Source: Flavobacteriales bacterium (lineage in GTDB: Bacteria > Bacteroidota > Bacteroidia > Flavobacteriales_E > Vicingaceae). From it: a stretch of DNA of 56,916 nucleotides. The DNA is taken from contig NVUQ01000016.1 in the NCBI GenBank assembly GCA_002401955.1, positions 1 through 56,916 on the forward strand, written 5' to 3'. Positions 17,663-26,854 of this stretch are shown in pieces; position 1 is the first letter of the stretch; every line of letters begins with the position of its first letter. The translations under genes and the position numbers were made by a program. Under the pieces are notes generated by a model, which saw only the letters and a list, made by a program, of their open reading frames with translations, ran no database searches and was not told where the DNA came from.

Positions 17663-18174
17663 TTGCCTCGGTATTGTTGGTTCACATAGTCTTGTAATAA
17701 GGCTGAAACATCCATACCATCTGAAGTAGATACGATTCCTTCACTTCCTAAACCAATAACCAAATCATATTCATGTGCTGTTTTAAAATCATCAACATAT
17801 TGTTTCAATTGTTTAAAAATTTGTTCGTTGTATTGTGCCATTTGAAGGCTTGTTTCCGATTCGAACTGACGCTCTTTTTCCATGTATTTTTGACGTTTCA
17901 TTTGAAACATCTGGATCTCTTCTTCGGATGGTTCTTGCCCATTAAACTGCCGCTGGTACATTTCTAGGTTGAAGCGTAGGCTGTCCAATAATTGCTTGCG
18001 TGCGTTTGCAGTTCCTTCCATGGAGGCATTGAGCTCCTTGGTCATCTGAAATTCTTCAAATACCCGGTTGCCATCGAAATAGCCTATTTTGGATTCTTGC
18101 TGATGGTATTGAAGGTAAGCCCCTATACCTATCATAAGGATGATGACTATGCTATTTATCTGCGTTAGTTTCAT
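17659..18174 (-). CDS. OmpH/Skp-like periplasmic chaperone
   Basis: A 171-aa protein with one N-terminal hydrophobic segment (INSIVIILMIGIGAYL). An I-G-Y-F-D-G-N-R-V-F-E-E-F block follows, corresponding to the typical K-I-A-Y-V-D-x-x-x-V start of OmpH/Skp. The middle, about 50-120, is highly charged helix of the tentacle type (QMFQMKRQKYMEKERQFESE). The C-terminus returns to beta-like sequence (HEYDLVIGLGSEGIV). Skp-type proteins hold unfolded outer-membrane or exported proteins in the periplasm. Placed inside an operon for very large exported proteins, with 4-nt overlaps on both sides, it is probably a dedicated holdase for them. The start is set by ATGA coupling. Confidence 0.85.
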   Translation of the reverse strand: MKLTQINSIVIILMIGIGAYLQYHQQESKIGYFDGNRVFEEFQMTKELNASMEGTANARKQLLDSLRFNLEMYQRQFNGQEPSEEEIQMFQMKRQKYMEKERQFESETSLQMAQYNEQIFKQLKQYVDDFKTAHEYDLVIGLGSEGIVSTSDGMDVSALLQDYVNQQYRGK

Positions 18175-21100
18175 GGGTTTTGTAATTTAAATCTTAATTT
18201 TTGTGTTCTTCCTTTTTCATTTTCTACTTCTAAAACGTAGTAGTCGTTAGCTGTTAGACTAAATGGTTGTAAATCAATCTTAAACCAGTTTTTTCCATAG
18301 GTTTTAGGCAGGTTCAGATTCATGTTGTCTACAACAGCAACATTCGATTGGTTTTTGATGCGATAGGTTAATGAACCGTTCACATATTTCTCTTCATAAT
18401 ACACGTACAGGTTCTCAGAATTGGTTCTGTAAAATGATCCATCAAGGTGTTCCTGCAAGTGAGCATATGTCCATGTGGTAACCACAGGGTCTCCACGGAA
18501 TGATGTTGAAGCGGCTTTCGTTTCAGCACCTGATATATTATTGTTATGCGACACAAATAAATACCACCTTTCGGTAGGTGTTACGGTTAGTTGTCTTACC
18601 AACATGCCATTTCGGTAGTAAGAAAGGGTGTTGCCGATTCTACTGATTTTGTAGCTATCACCTGCTTGCAGGTTATCGCTGTTTAATTGCACTGGACTTG
18701 AATTGCTATTTTCACGGCAATACACCTTGGTACTTAGGTTAAAAGCATATTGCCAGTCGTTAATTGCAATGGGATAAGCCACACTCCCTTTGGCAAAACC
18801 AACTATTCGATGGGCACCATCCAATGGGGGTGTATAAGTAAACTCTCCGTCCTCTCCGGGATCAAGGTATGCTGCTGATTGTCCTTGAGAAACTTCATAA
18901 CCTTGCGTGGTGATATTGGAGGTGATGATATCATCATTTGTTCCTGATATAACCATGCCAATAGGGTTGGTCCAAGTGGCATCTTCTTTATGATAAATGG
19001 GAATATCAAGGTTGATGCTATTGGCTGCTGCATCGGTAATACTAACTGATGTGTTTCCTGCTATTAAATTGCTTACATCTTCCGAAGTAGCACCTGTAGA
19101 CCAAACAAAGGTGTACGGGGGAGTTCCTCCAAGAGGTGATAAATCAATGGTTCCAGTACCTCCGAGCGTAGTAATGTCTGTGGTAATATAGTCTGCACTT
19201 AATTTCTTATCCGAAAAGGATAGCACCACATCGTTAAAATATTCGTTGTACTGCTTGTTGTAGAAATTAGCTTGTAATACCCACCGTTGGGCAGGGCTTA
19301 CGGCAATCGTTCTCATTAAAACATCATTTACGTAATAGTTCAAGGAGGAACCTATACGTGTCATTTTAAGTACATCGCCCACGGCTAGGTTCTTAAAAAT
19401 CTGAACATTAGTGTTACCTTCTCTGGCATAAACCACTTTGTTATCGTAAGGGTAGAATGCATGGAGGAAGTTTAAGGAGGTGGAAGGAAAAGCGGTGTTT
19501 TCTGGAACAAATCCCAACATTTTAATGGTGGTATTATCGCCAACGGTATATTGAAATTCGCCATCTTGACCTGGGTCGAGGTAATTTGATGCTCGAGCAC
19601 TGGTTTGCGTCCACCCTAAGACTGCTCCAATGGAGCGAATTTTCTCTTGGTTGTTTCCTTCCACTTGGGCATTCATTAAATCTACCCATAAAGGATGTTC
19701 CGTGGCATATACATTTACGGTCAATGAGGCTGTTTCACCAAGGTCATCACTCACGTTCACCACATAGTTACCGGCAACAAGGCCTGCAATGTCTTCTGTT
19801 GTTGATGCATTACTCCACTGAAACGTATAAGGTGCTGCTCCTCCGCTTACTGTTAAATCAATTGTGCCTGCAGATGTAACAGCGTTAATGTGGTTTACTT
19901 GGGCATTCAACACGATGCGTTCTGTTTGAAAGCTTGCTTTTACGTCAATAAATGATTCACTTGGCCAATGGTTATTAAAATTAGCTGCAAGGTGCCAGTT
20001 GTCAGTTGGCGCAGTAATTTGTACCTGTCTTACGGCAATTTCATTAATGTAATAGGTAACGGTATTTCCTATTCTTGAAAGTCGGATTTTGGTTCCGGAA
20101 ACATAGTTTCCTCCACCATTGTTAATTAAGGTATTGGTGCCATTCTCAGTGGCAAATATTTCACCGTTTTTTGTTGTGTAAAATCCAAATGCATAGGTGT
20201 TTGAAAGGTCGTTTAATAAGGTTCCTCCACCACTTACAAAGCCAATCATATTTTGTGTTAAGGCATCTTGCAGCACAACTTCAAATTCACCATCAACTCC
20301 AGGAGCAAGGTAATTGGAAGTCTTTGCTTTGGCAACATTCCATTGCTTGTATCCTACAATAGCCGTTAAGGTGCTTCCATCATTACTAAGGTCTACCCCG
20401 AGTAAATCGGCCCAAACCACATTGGTTTTTTTGTAAATGGTAATGGTTTCGGTAATGGTTTCCCCATCTCCATCGGTGATGGTTACGCTGTATACGCCAG
20501 GGTTTTTGTTGTTCAAATTTTTATTGGTAGATCCTGTGCTCCATAAATAGGTGTAGCTTCCTGATCCTCCACCAGAGTTAAGCTTTATGGATCCTTTTGG
20601 GTTGATTTGGTCGGCATGGGTTATTACTGGTTTTGCATGCACCCGTTTTCGGGTGATGCTGGTTTTTATATCAGTATATTTAATGCCTAAGGAGGTAGGA
20701 TGGTAGAAAGTAGCACATACATACCATGGCCCTGTAATTGTGCATGGACTAGCATGTTCAAGAATACCGTTTTTATAGTAGTTTACCATATTCCCAACAC
20801 GTTCAATCCGCATTACATCACCTCCAACAACGGGGTTAGTGTTGGCAACAATACTTGTGCCTTCCCAAACCATAAAGTCATTAAATTGTTGATGATAAAT
20901 GCCATAATCAATTGCTGTGTGGGAAAAAGGCAATGCTCCTGGTGACGCTACAAAGCCTATTATTTTTCTCACTTGCAAAGGGTCAGCAATATATTCAATG
21001 TATCCGTCTTGGTTAGGTTTTAATACTTGGGCACTAAGTGCTTGTGATCCCATCCAATTATTATCGGTAGTTGACTGGAGGGTGTTGGTTCCTGTTAATA

Positions 21101-22118
21101 CTTCGGCACCAAATAAATCAATCCATTCTACCATCGCTTCTTCAGTGGTAAGCTGACAAACGGGTCCAAAAGAACTGGTGCTACCTCCAACCACTGTTTG
21201 CACACTTATTTCATAAGTGGTGCTGAATAGCGGATCAGCTGCCATATGCGACAACTTAAATTTTTTGTTCGGTCGTATAACAGTTTCAGAAAAATTAAGG
21301 CTTGGAATTGCTACTTTAAAATGATAACTGCTAGCATTGTTAATTTTATCGGCCTTTAAGACTTGATCAAAAGCAAGTTCGCTTATGCCACAATCTGTGG
21401 TTTGTAGTTGGGTTAATGGATGTGTTTCGGTGCTAACTTGACAGACTGTACCAAAAGCACTGGTACTACTACCCGAAATGGTTTGTACGCTTATGCTATA
21501 ACTCGTATTGTATTCAACCATGCCCGTAAGGTGTGTGAATTTAAAACTTCGGTTAGGGCGTGATACGGTTTCACTAAACCCCAGACTTTGGTTTTCTACT
21601 TTAAAATTATAGCTGGTGGCATTGGTAATTTTATCGGCTTTTAAGGCTTGGTTAAACGGAACACCTACAGATCCGCAATCGGCAATTTGTAGCTGCGTTT
21701 GTGGGTGAGTTCCTGTAGTTACTTGACATGCTGCCCCCCAACTTCCTGTGCCGGCTGTAGTAATTGCCCGAGCACTAATGTTGTAAGCGGTATTGTATGC
21801 GATGGTACTGGTAGCATGTGAAAATTTTATGGTTTTGTTTGGTCGTGCTATAATTTCATTTATTCCTAAACTGTTATTTTCAATAAGAAATTCGTAGGAT
21901 AATGCATCAATTACGGCATCTGCTTTGAGTGCTTGCGTAAGTGCTACATTACTTAATCCACAATCAGCTTGTCTAAGTTGTGTCATTTGAACAGGCATGT
22001 ATCCTAAATTATTTTCCAAAATAACAGTTGACCAACCATTTCCCATAGAGCCCTTAACATTTGATCCTATGATGGATATCAAAAAGAATGAGATTAATAT
22101 AGGGTGTTTCATTTGCAT
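18171..22118 (-). CDS. Repeat-rich exported protein with SprB-type repeats, first gene of the RHS operon
   Basis: A 1315-aa exported protein; an alternative start at residue 3 (22112) gives the same signal peptide (MKHPILISFFLISIIGS). Three fibronectin-like units of about 95 residues each begin T-Q-L-R/Q-x-x-D-C-G (about 45-325). After that, four beta modules start with W-x-D-L-like blocks near 326, 563, 810 and 1044. Each contains D-G-E-F/Y and R-I-G-N-T/M-x-x-Y-Y-x-N signatures, possibly a lectin-type fold. They alternate with three SprB-type repeats near 503, 746 and 986 (YLWSTGSTNKNL, FQWSNASTTEDI, FVWSTGATSEDV). The C-terminal 100 residues form another beta domain, with no recognisable T9SS sorting signal. 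The modular build suggests a surface adhesin or scaffold. Its stop overlaps the OmpH-like start. Confidence 0.85.
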   Translation of the reverse strand: MQMKHPILISFFLISIIGSNVKGSMGNGWSTVILENNLGYMPVQMTQLRQADCGLSNVALTQALKADAVIDALSYEFLIENNSLGINEIIARPNKTIKFSHATSTIAYNTAYNISARAITTAGTGSWGAACQVTTGTHPQTQLQIADCGSVGVPFNQALKADKITNATSYNFKVENQSLGFSETVSRPNRSFKFTHLTGMVEYNTSYSISVQTISGSSTSAFGTVCQVSTETHPLTQLQTTDCGISELAFDQVLKADKINNASSYHFKVAIPSLNFSETVIRPNKKFKLSHMAADPLFSTTYEISVQTVVGGSTSSFGPVCQLTTEEAMVEWIDLFGAEVLTGTNTLQSTTDNNWMGSQALSAQVLKPNQDGYIEYIADPLQVRKIIGFVASPGALPFSHTAIDYGIYHQQFNDFMVWEGTSIVANTNPVVGGDVMRIERVGNMVNYYKNGILEHASPCTITGPWYVCATFYHPTSLGIKYTDIKTSITRKRVHAKPVITHADQINPKGSIKLNSGGGSGSYTYLWSTGSTNKNLNNKNPGVYSVTITDGDGETITETITIYKKTNVVWADLLGVDLSNDGSTLTAIVGYKQWNVAKAKTSNYLAPGVDGEFEVVLQDALTQNMIGFVSGGGTLLNDLSNTYAFGFYTTKNGEIFATENGTNTLINNGGGNYVSGTKIRLSRIGNTVTYYINEIAVRQVQITAPTDNWHLAANFNNHWPSESFIDVKASFQTERIVLNAQVNHINAVTSAGTIDLTVSGGAAPYTFQWSNASTTEDIAGLVAGNYVVNVSDDLGETASLTVNVYATEHPLWVDLMNAQVEGNNQEKIRSIGAVLGWTQTSARASNYLDPGQDGEFQYTVGDNTTIKMLGFVPENTAFPSTSLNFLHAFYPYDNKVVYAREGNTNVQIFKNLAVGDVLKMTRIGSSLNYYVNDVLMRTIAVSPAQRWVLQANFYNKQYNEYFNDVVLSFSDKKLSADYITTDITTLGGTGTIDLSPLGGTPPYTFVWSTGATSEDVSNLIAGNTSVSITDAAANSINLDIPIYHKEDATWTNPIGMVISGTNDDIITSNITTQGYEVSQGQSAAYLDPGEDGEFTYTPPLDGAHRIVGFAKGSVAYPIAINDWQYAFNLSTKVYCRENSNSSPVQLNSDNLQAGDSYKISRIGNTLSYYRNGMLVRQLTVTPTERWYLFVSHNNNISGAETKAASTSFRGDPVVTTWTYAHLQEHLDGSFYRTNSENLYVYYEEKYVNGSLTYRIKNQSNVAVVDNMNLNLPKTYGKNWFKIDLQPFSLTANDYYVLEVENEKGRTQKLRFKLQNP

Positions 22119-22355
22119 AAGGCGTTCTATTTTAATAAGTATCTCATGGAGTTAAAATGAGTTGAATTGCCCTTCTTAAATTTTGAAGATGATCAACTGG
22201 TTTTTTCACCATATATTTTAAATCTATAATCACTTTTGTGCAAGTATTAATCGGTAATTTTTTACGTAGTAATACTTAATTTTTTTCTTAAACAGATTAA
22301 AAATCTTGCTGTAAAGAGAAATAAAAAAAACCTCAGATAAATACTAAAAATGGAC
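22119..22355. other. Leader region of the RHS operon
   Basis: About 240 AT-rich bases lie between the paired repeats and the first RHS-operon gene. I see no gene, and no clean TTG-N19-TAnnTTTG promoter on the minus strand. A TTG (minus strand) occurs near 22240 but is not followed by a good -7 box. A long untranslated leader or an activator-dependent promoter is possible. Confidence 0.5.
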
Positions 22356-22389
22356 TTTTGAGACGAATACCCCTGTTTTTGAGACGAAT
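22356..22389 (-). promoter_or_regulatory. Paired direct repeats, putative LytTR operator of the RHS operon
   Basis: TTTTGAGACGAAT occurs at 22356-22368 and again at 22377-22389, exactly 21 bp apart, two helical turns. LytTR-domain regulators are known to bind pairs of short direct repeats with about this spacing. The same pair, inverted, lies directly after the intact LytTR gene at 53391-53424, upstream of the small exported-protein gene. Binding is inferred. Confidence 0.5.
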
Positions 22390-22390
22390 T

Positions 22391-22509
22391 TTACTTGTTT
22401 AGACGTACAAAGAGTTTTTTAAGGCAATTATTTTTGTTTGGTAGGTAATTCCGATCGGAATTTTATGTTGATTAACGGTCAATTCTTCTTTTGAGATGGC
22501 ATTAATTTT
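22391..22509 (-). pseudogene. 3' remnant of a LytTR regulator gene
   Basis: The stretch 22356-22509 is the reverse complement of 53270-53424, with about three substitutions and one missing A. The coding part corresponds to the last 40 or so residues of the intact LytTR gene (ISKEELTVNQHKIPIGITYQ and onward). The missing A in a run (6 versus 7) shifts the frame near the C-terminus, and everything upstream of this fragment is lost. The breakpoint at about 22509 joins directly to a dispersed repeat module. This shows that a LytTR gene once stood immediately upstream of, and in the same direction as, the RHS operon, or that this end was duplicated there. Confidence 0.85.
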
Positions 22510-23345
22510 TTGAATTCCGCCTTTCAATAAAAAATTTTGTTTTGAAAATTACGTTCGATTATCTCTCAAACAAAACTGTCGTTCTGAATAATATTTTATT
22601 CCCGATTTATCGGGATAATAAAATGCAGTGATGAATCTTTTGAGTTTAATAAACCATTACCAAAAGCAAGGCTACTTTACCAAACGCTTGCCATAAAGCA
22701 TTTCTAATTCAGCAAAGCTGAAAGAAATGCTATTATATGCTCAAGCTGCAATCCCGTTACTTTTATATGGCAAGCTGTTAGATATCCATTACCACAAGCG
22801 GAACGCTTGCGGTAGCGGGGGCACAAACCCATTACAAATCCTTAGTCAACACAAAAACACCAAGCAATCTCTTGCATCTGGACCCCGGATCAAGTCCGGG
22901 GAGGAGTTGACTCGTGTTCTTGTTTACGTCATTGCGAGGCACGAAGCAATCTCATTTAAAATAGCTGTTTGTAGCTGCAAGCTACAAACGTTATTTATTT
23001 ACATTATTTAATAATCAGGATGTCATTCTGAACAATATTTTACAAGCAATTTATTGCTTAGGAAAATGAAGTGATGAATCTTTTGAGTTAAATCCTCTTT
23101 ACCAAAAGCAAGGCTATTTTACCAAACGCTTGCGGAAAAAAGCCTTTTTCATTTTTTCCTTGGATGAAAAAACGAAACAAAAAAATCAAGGCTCGCAAAA
23201 CCTTGATAACCTATTCTTCCTAAAAATAAGTGCGGCTGGATGATTTTCGGGCCCCAGCCCTCAACTTTCCAGTCTTACTAAATTTTTACTTCGACTAGAC
23301 ATCAATTTTTTGAATGCCGCCTTTCAATAACAATTGTGGTACTAA
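22510..23345. repeat. Composite repeat block, no genes
   Basis: Contains 'gaattccgcctttcaataa' (22512-22531), a module also seen at 23310-23330. It also holds the 193-bp segment 22629-22821, the CCCCGGATCAAGTCCGGGG dyad near 22884-22903, 'gtcattgcgaggcacgaagc', and the modules of copies 1-3 up to 'ggctggatgattttcgggcc' at 23253. The last part, about 23270-23345, is repeated inverted at about 50310-50385. Frames that are open here are not conserved between copies. Confidence 0.75.
22629..22821 (+). repeat. Left arm of a 193-bp inverted repeat
   Basis: It is matched over its full 193 bp by the reverse complement of 50032-50224, with about four mismatches by eye. It includes the palindrome-like CAGCAAAGCTG region near 22710-22722. 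Together with the LytTR-tail pair, it makes the 27-31 kb between the two loci flanked by long inverted repeats. Confidence 0.85.
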
Positions 23346-23357
23346 AATTTACACCTC

Positions 23358-26300
23358 CTATTTAATTAAAATAATTTTAGTCATGGTTTTGTTAATGCGT
23401 AAAAAATACAAACCATTTTCTAGCTTTGATAAATCAATCTCATTGGTGCCTGTTTCAAAAACATTAACCATTTTTCCTAAGCCGTTTAAAAGATGGATTG
23501 GTCCGATTAATCGTTCTTCTGCTCTTATTTTAACGAGGCCAGTTGTTGGGTTTGGGTAAATAAAGATATCTTCTTTAAATTGTACAGACTTTGTTTCTGA
23601 AAAGGAAAAAGACCCATCAAAATCAATTTGTTTTAATCGATAATAGGATACTCCTGTTAAAGGGCTTAAATCTCGGGTTTTGTAATGCAATACTTGATTA
23701 CTATTCCCATATCCATCAATCTTAGCTATAGCGTCCCAATCGGTCATGTTTTTAGATCGTTGTACCAAAAAGTAATCATTATTTATTTCTGAAACAGTTA
23801 TCCATTCTGCATTAACCAGCTTGTTTTTTTTATCTACGGCAACAAGAAAATCTAATAACTCTATTGGTAATGGACTATTTACAAAAACAGTCATTCCGAG
23901 GTTATTAAAACAACCCGAACTATTCTCAACAATATTAACAGTATAAGTTGTCGTTGCACTTGGATATAAGAAAGGATTAGCGGTTGTCGGATTGTTTACC
24001 CCTAAGGTTGGAGTCCATAAAAAGGAATAGTTACTGAGGTTGGCACTAATGTCGCAGGTGGTAAATCGCGTAACTGGCCTCCTAGCAGATGTAGTATACG
24101 AGCTAGAAGAACAAGCAACAGCACCATCACTTCTATAATATAGTGCAGAAACAAAACTAGTCGATTCATAAGGTGTAATGGAGTTATAGGTATAATTTAA
24201 TGCTAGGTTGTTGTAACATATTTCAATAACAATATTGGAAGTGCCATTCCATTCATATGCCGTAGTTAGTACATGGGTATTCCAACCTGTATTAATCGTA
24301 ATGTTTTGAGGAGAAAAAACTGTGGTTAATCCCGTTTCCCAACCAGACAAACTACTTGAGCTTGTTACTCCCATTTTTATGCTGTAATCAAGGTAACTTG
24401 TAGTTCCATATATTTGTGTAACCTCCCATGCAATTTCAGTAAGTTTGCCGCCATTAAATCCCATTGCATTTAATTCGGCTACAGTAAATAAAAATTGATG
24501 TCTGGCATTTTTATAATAATTACCGTAGGGTGCAGGATAGGAATAGTAAGAGTTTAAACCTGTTTGTGTACCAATATCAATATTCATTGGGGCTTGGCTA
24601 CATAATGTGGTTAAACTTGGTCCTGAAACAATTGGAATGGCAGTTCCTATGGCCATTGAAGTGCTTACGGTATCTCCTATCATTATGGTGTCGGATGACA
24701 TATTTACGGTTGCTGCTGGGGCAGCAGAATTAGAAACAACCAGAATAATAGTATCTTGTTTAATACAGCCAGAACTATTTTGTATTGTTACAATATGATA
24801 ATAAGTGCCAGGTATCGTAGGCATAACAAAGGGGTCATCAATTAGAGAGTCGTTTAAAAAAATTGTTGGGCTCCATGCATAACTATAACTTCCAGAAGTT
24901 GTTACATCTGTAAAATATTGTGTTTCTTCATTTAAACAAACGGTATCGGTTGTGGGGTTGAGTGTATGAGTAAAATTAGGAACAATACTAACTTCTAGCG
25001 TGTCTTTATTAACACATGTGGCTGGAAGCCCGATGCTTTCCACTTCATAAATACTTGTTAGTGCGGGATTCACCACAGGAGAGGCACAATTGGTACAAGA
25101 AATATTACTTCCAATAACTAGAGGGTCACCTGAAATTAAACTCCAACTAAAATTTGACCCTCCAGAGGCATTAAGTGTTACAAGATCTCCCAAACAAAGT
25201 GTTTGGTCGGCACCTGCATTTACATTAGGAATAAAATTAACTTGATTGGTATAGCTACTTATGCCTGGTAAAGGACAGGCATTATCATTAATTTCTATGG
25301 TAAAAGAATTAATACTAGCCATGCCTGAAATTGCAGTCCAACAAATTGTTGCTGTAGCTATGTTGCCTGAAGAAACCCAATTAAATGTTGCTCCTGGCAG
25401 TACAGATACTACATTTGAACTAAGTGAAATTACATCAGTAATATCTAGATCAGTAAAGGTAAGGTCAACACAAAAATTATCCCCTTCACACACCTGAAGG
25501 TTATTGGAAAAATCAATTATTGCTGAACCGGTAATATTAGTAAATGTAGTTAAAGAATAATCACCAACATTATTCGCACAACTCTGAACAACAAATTGCA
25601 TGTCTCGAAATACATTACCAATTAAAATTCCCGAACTATTATATTCTTTTACATTAATTACCACCACAAAATTACCTATTATAGTGGGTGTAAAAGTGAG
25701 CTGTCCATTTAAAGAATCCAAGCTTATTCCGGTTATTGGGTTAGTGCCTGTATATGGTGATTGATAATTTACAGTTGAACTTATATTATACCTAGCACTT
25801 ACCAATGAATATCTTAAATCGTTACCATCAGCCTCAACTAGACCATAGCTATAAACAACGGGTTGGTTAACACAAACGTATGGTATAGGCTGACCTGTAA
25901 ATACAGGGGAATTGTTACATGCTGCATCTACATTATTAAGACTAGCTTCAAAATATGGCGATGATTGTCCCACTAAATTTGAACTAGAATTACGGCAACA
26001 CACACTCCAACTAAAGCGATAAGCACTACATGTTTGAGTTAACGTAATTGTTGTCTGGTATGTAAATTGTTGCATTCCTGGAAGCCCTCCCGAATAACAA
26101 GTACTGTTTAAACTATCAATAGAACACAGTTGAGAAATATTAGTGTAATTCAATCCTGTTATTGGATCCAAAACAATAGAGGCTGTATAGTATTGGGTTG
26201 CATAGCCACAATCATTTGTTAGTGCTATAGTTTGTGTTGTTCCTAGATTAATTCCACTACAATCGCGAAATAGTTTTAAGCTAACTTGATAAACATTTCC

Positions 26301-26399
26301 TCCAAGACAGGTGTAAGAAATGTCTCCACCTGAGACATGGGTTGCACGAACATTACAAATAATGAGTGCCAAAAGCATTGTACAGATGAACTTCTTCAT
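23358..26399 (-). CDS. Secreted cell-surface protein with type A T9SS sorting domain
   Basis: A 1013-aa protein. I start at 26399 because this gives the signal peptide MKKFICTMLLALIICNVRA; the longer open frame to 26435 adds nothing useful. After cleavage the chain begins A-T-H-V-S-G-G-D-I-S-Y, the same N-terminal module of about 280 residues as the PKD adhesin at 42062-45226, including C-C-R-N and G-D-L-x-Y-S-type motifs. Several Ig/PKD-like stretches with paired Cys follow. The last 70 residues are a Por secretion (type A) sorting domain: YPNPTTGLVKI, then NGLYFLRINKTMTKIILIK. It should be secreted by T9SS and attached to the cell surface. It stands alone, next to the repeat block downstream. 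Confidence 0.88.
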   Translation of the reverse strand: MKKFICTMLLALIICNVRATHVSGGDISYTCLGGNVYQVSLKLFRDCSGINLGTTQTIALTNDCGYATQYYTASIVLDPITGLNYTNISQLCSIDSLNSTCYSGGLPGMQQFTYQTTITLTQTCSAYRFSWSVCCRNSSSNLVGQSSPYFEASLNNVDAACNNSPVFTGQPIPYVCVNQPVVYSYGLVEADGNDLRYSLVSARYNISSTVNYQSPYTGTNPITGISLDSLNGQLTFTPTIIGNFVVVINVKEYNSSGILIGNVFRDMQFVVQSCANNVGDYSLTTFTNITGSAIIDFSNNLQVCEGDNFCVDLTFTDLDITDVISLSSNVVSVLPGATFNWVSSGNIATATICWTAISGMASINSFTIEINDNACPLPGISSYTNQVNFIPNVNAGADQTLCLGDLVTLNASGGSNFSWSLISGDPLVIGSNISCTNCASPVVNPALTSIYEVESIGLPATCVNKDTLEVSIVPNFTHTLNPTTDTVCLNEETQYFTDVTTSGSYSYAWSPTIFLNDSLIDDPFVMPTIPGTYYHIVTIQNSSGCIKQDTIILVVSNSAAPAATVNMSSDTIMIGDTVSTSMAIGTAIPIVSGPSLTTLCSQAPMNIDIGTQTGLNSYYSYPAPYGNYYKNARHQFLFTVAELNAMGFNGGKLTEIAWEVTQIYGTTSYLDYSIKMGVTSSSSLSGWETGLTTVFSPQNITINTGWNTHVLTTAYEWNGTSNIVIEICYNNLALNYTYNSITPYESTSFVSALYYRSDGAVACSSSSYTTSARRPVTRFTTCDISANLSNYSFLWTPTLGVNNPTTANPFLYPSATTTYTVNIVENSSGCFNNLGMTVFVNSPLPIELLDFLVAVDKKNKLVNAEWITVSEINNDYFLVQRSKNMTDWDAIAKIDGYGNSNQVLHYKTRDLSPLTGVSYYRLKQIDFDGSFSFSETKSVQFKEDIFIYPNPTTGLVKIRAEERLIGPIHLLNGLGKMVNVFETGTNEIDLSKLENGLYFLRINKTMTKIILIK

Positions 26400-26854
26400 T
26401 ATATTAACATTAGTTAAAACAATTATAATCCACACACATTACTCCAAAAAAGCATAACTGCTGTATTTCTGAAACTTATAGCATTATTTTGTTTTCTGAC
26501 ATTTTCATATTGCAACTGTTTTTCTCAAATTTGGAAATTATCCGCGTGTTTTAACAAAAGAAATAGAAAATGGATCAAGAGCGTGTTGCTGTTGATCAAA
26601 TTGAAGAACTACTATCTGGTAAAGTTGATTTTTAAGGAGTGTTGAGTTAAAATACACATTTTACCTATTTTTGATACTTGTAAAAAAAATAGTTGTTTTT
26701 TTACACAAAAACCTAGTTACCTTTTCAGGTTCTTTACTTAAGAAATATATTGTCTTAGTAAAGGTTATTCGCTCCGTTCATTCTCAGAGCAAGCCCAAGG
26801 TATTAAACAAAAAAAAAGAATAAAGTTTGTGAAGTGTTTCTTTCGTGAAAAAGG
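26400..26854. other. Intergenic region
   Basis: About 450 AT-rich bases lie between purD and the T9SS cargo gene. A 21-codon frame at 26570-26635 (+, MDQERVAVDQIEELLSGKVD then F and stop) has a regular amphipathic look and could be the end of a lost gene, but nothing else supports it. No RNA gene or strong terminator was seen. Confidence 0.4.

Noticed and set aside
22727-23011. A 94-codon frame between the RHS operon and the T9SS cargo gene
   Set aside because: It is composed of repeat modules including the CCCCGGATCAAGTCCGGGG dyad; the inverted copy near 50.0-50.2 kb does not preserve it.
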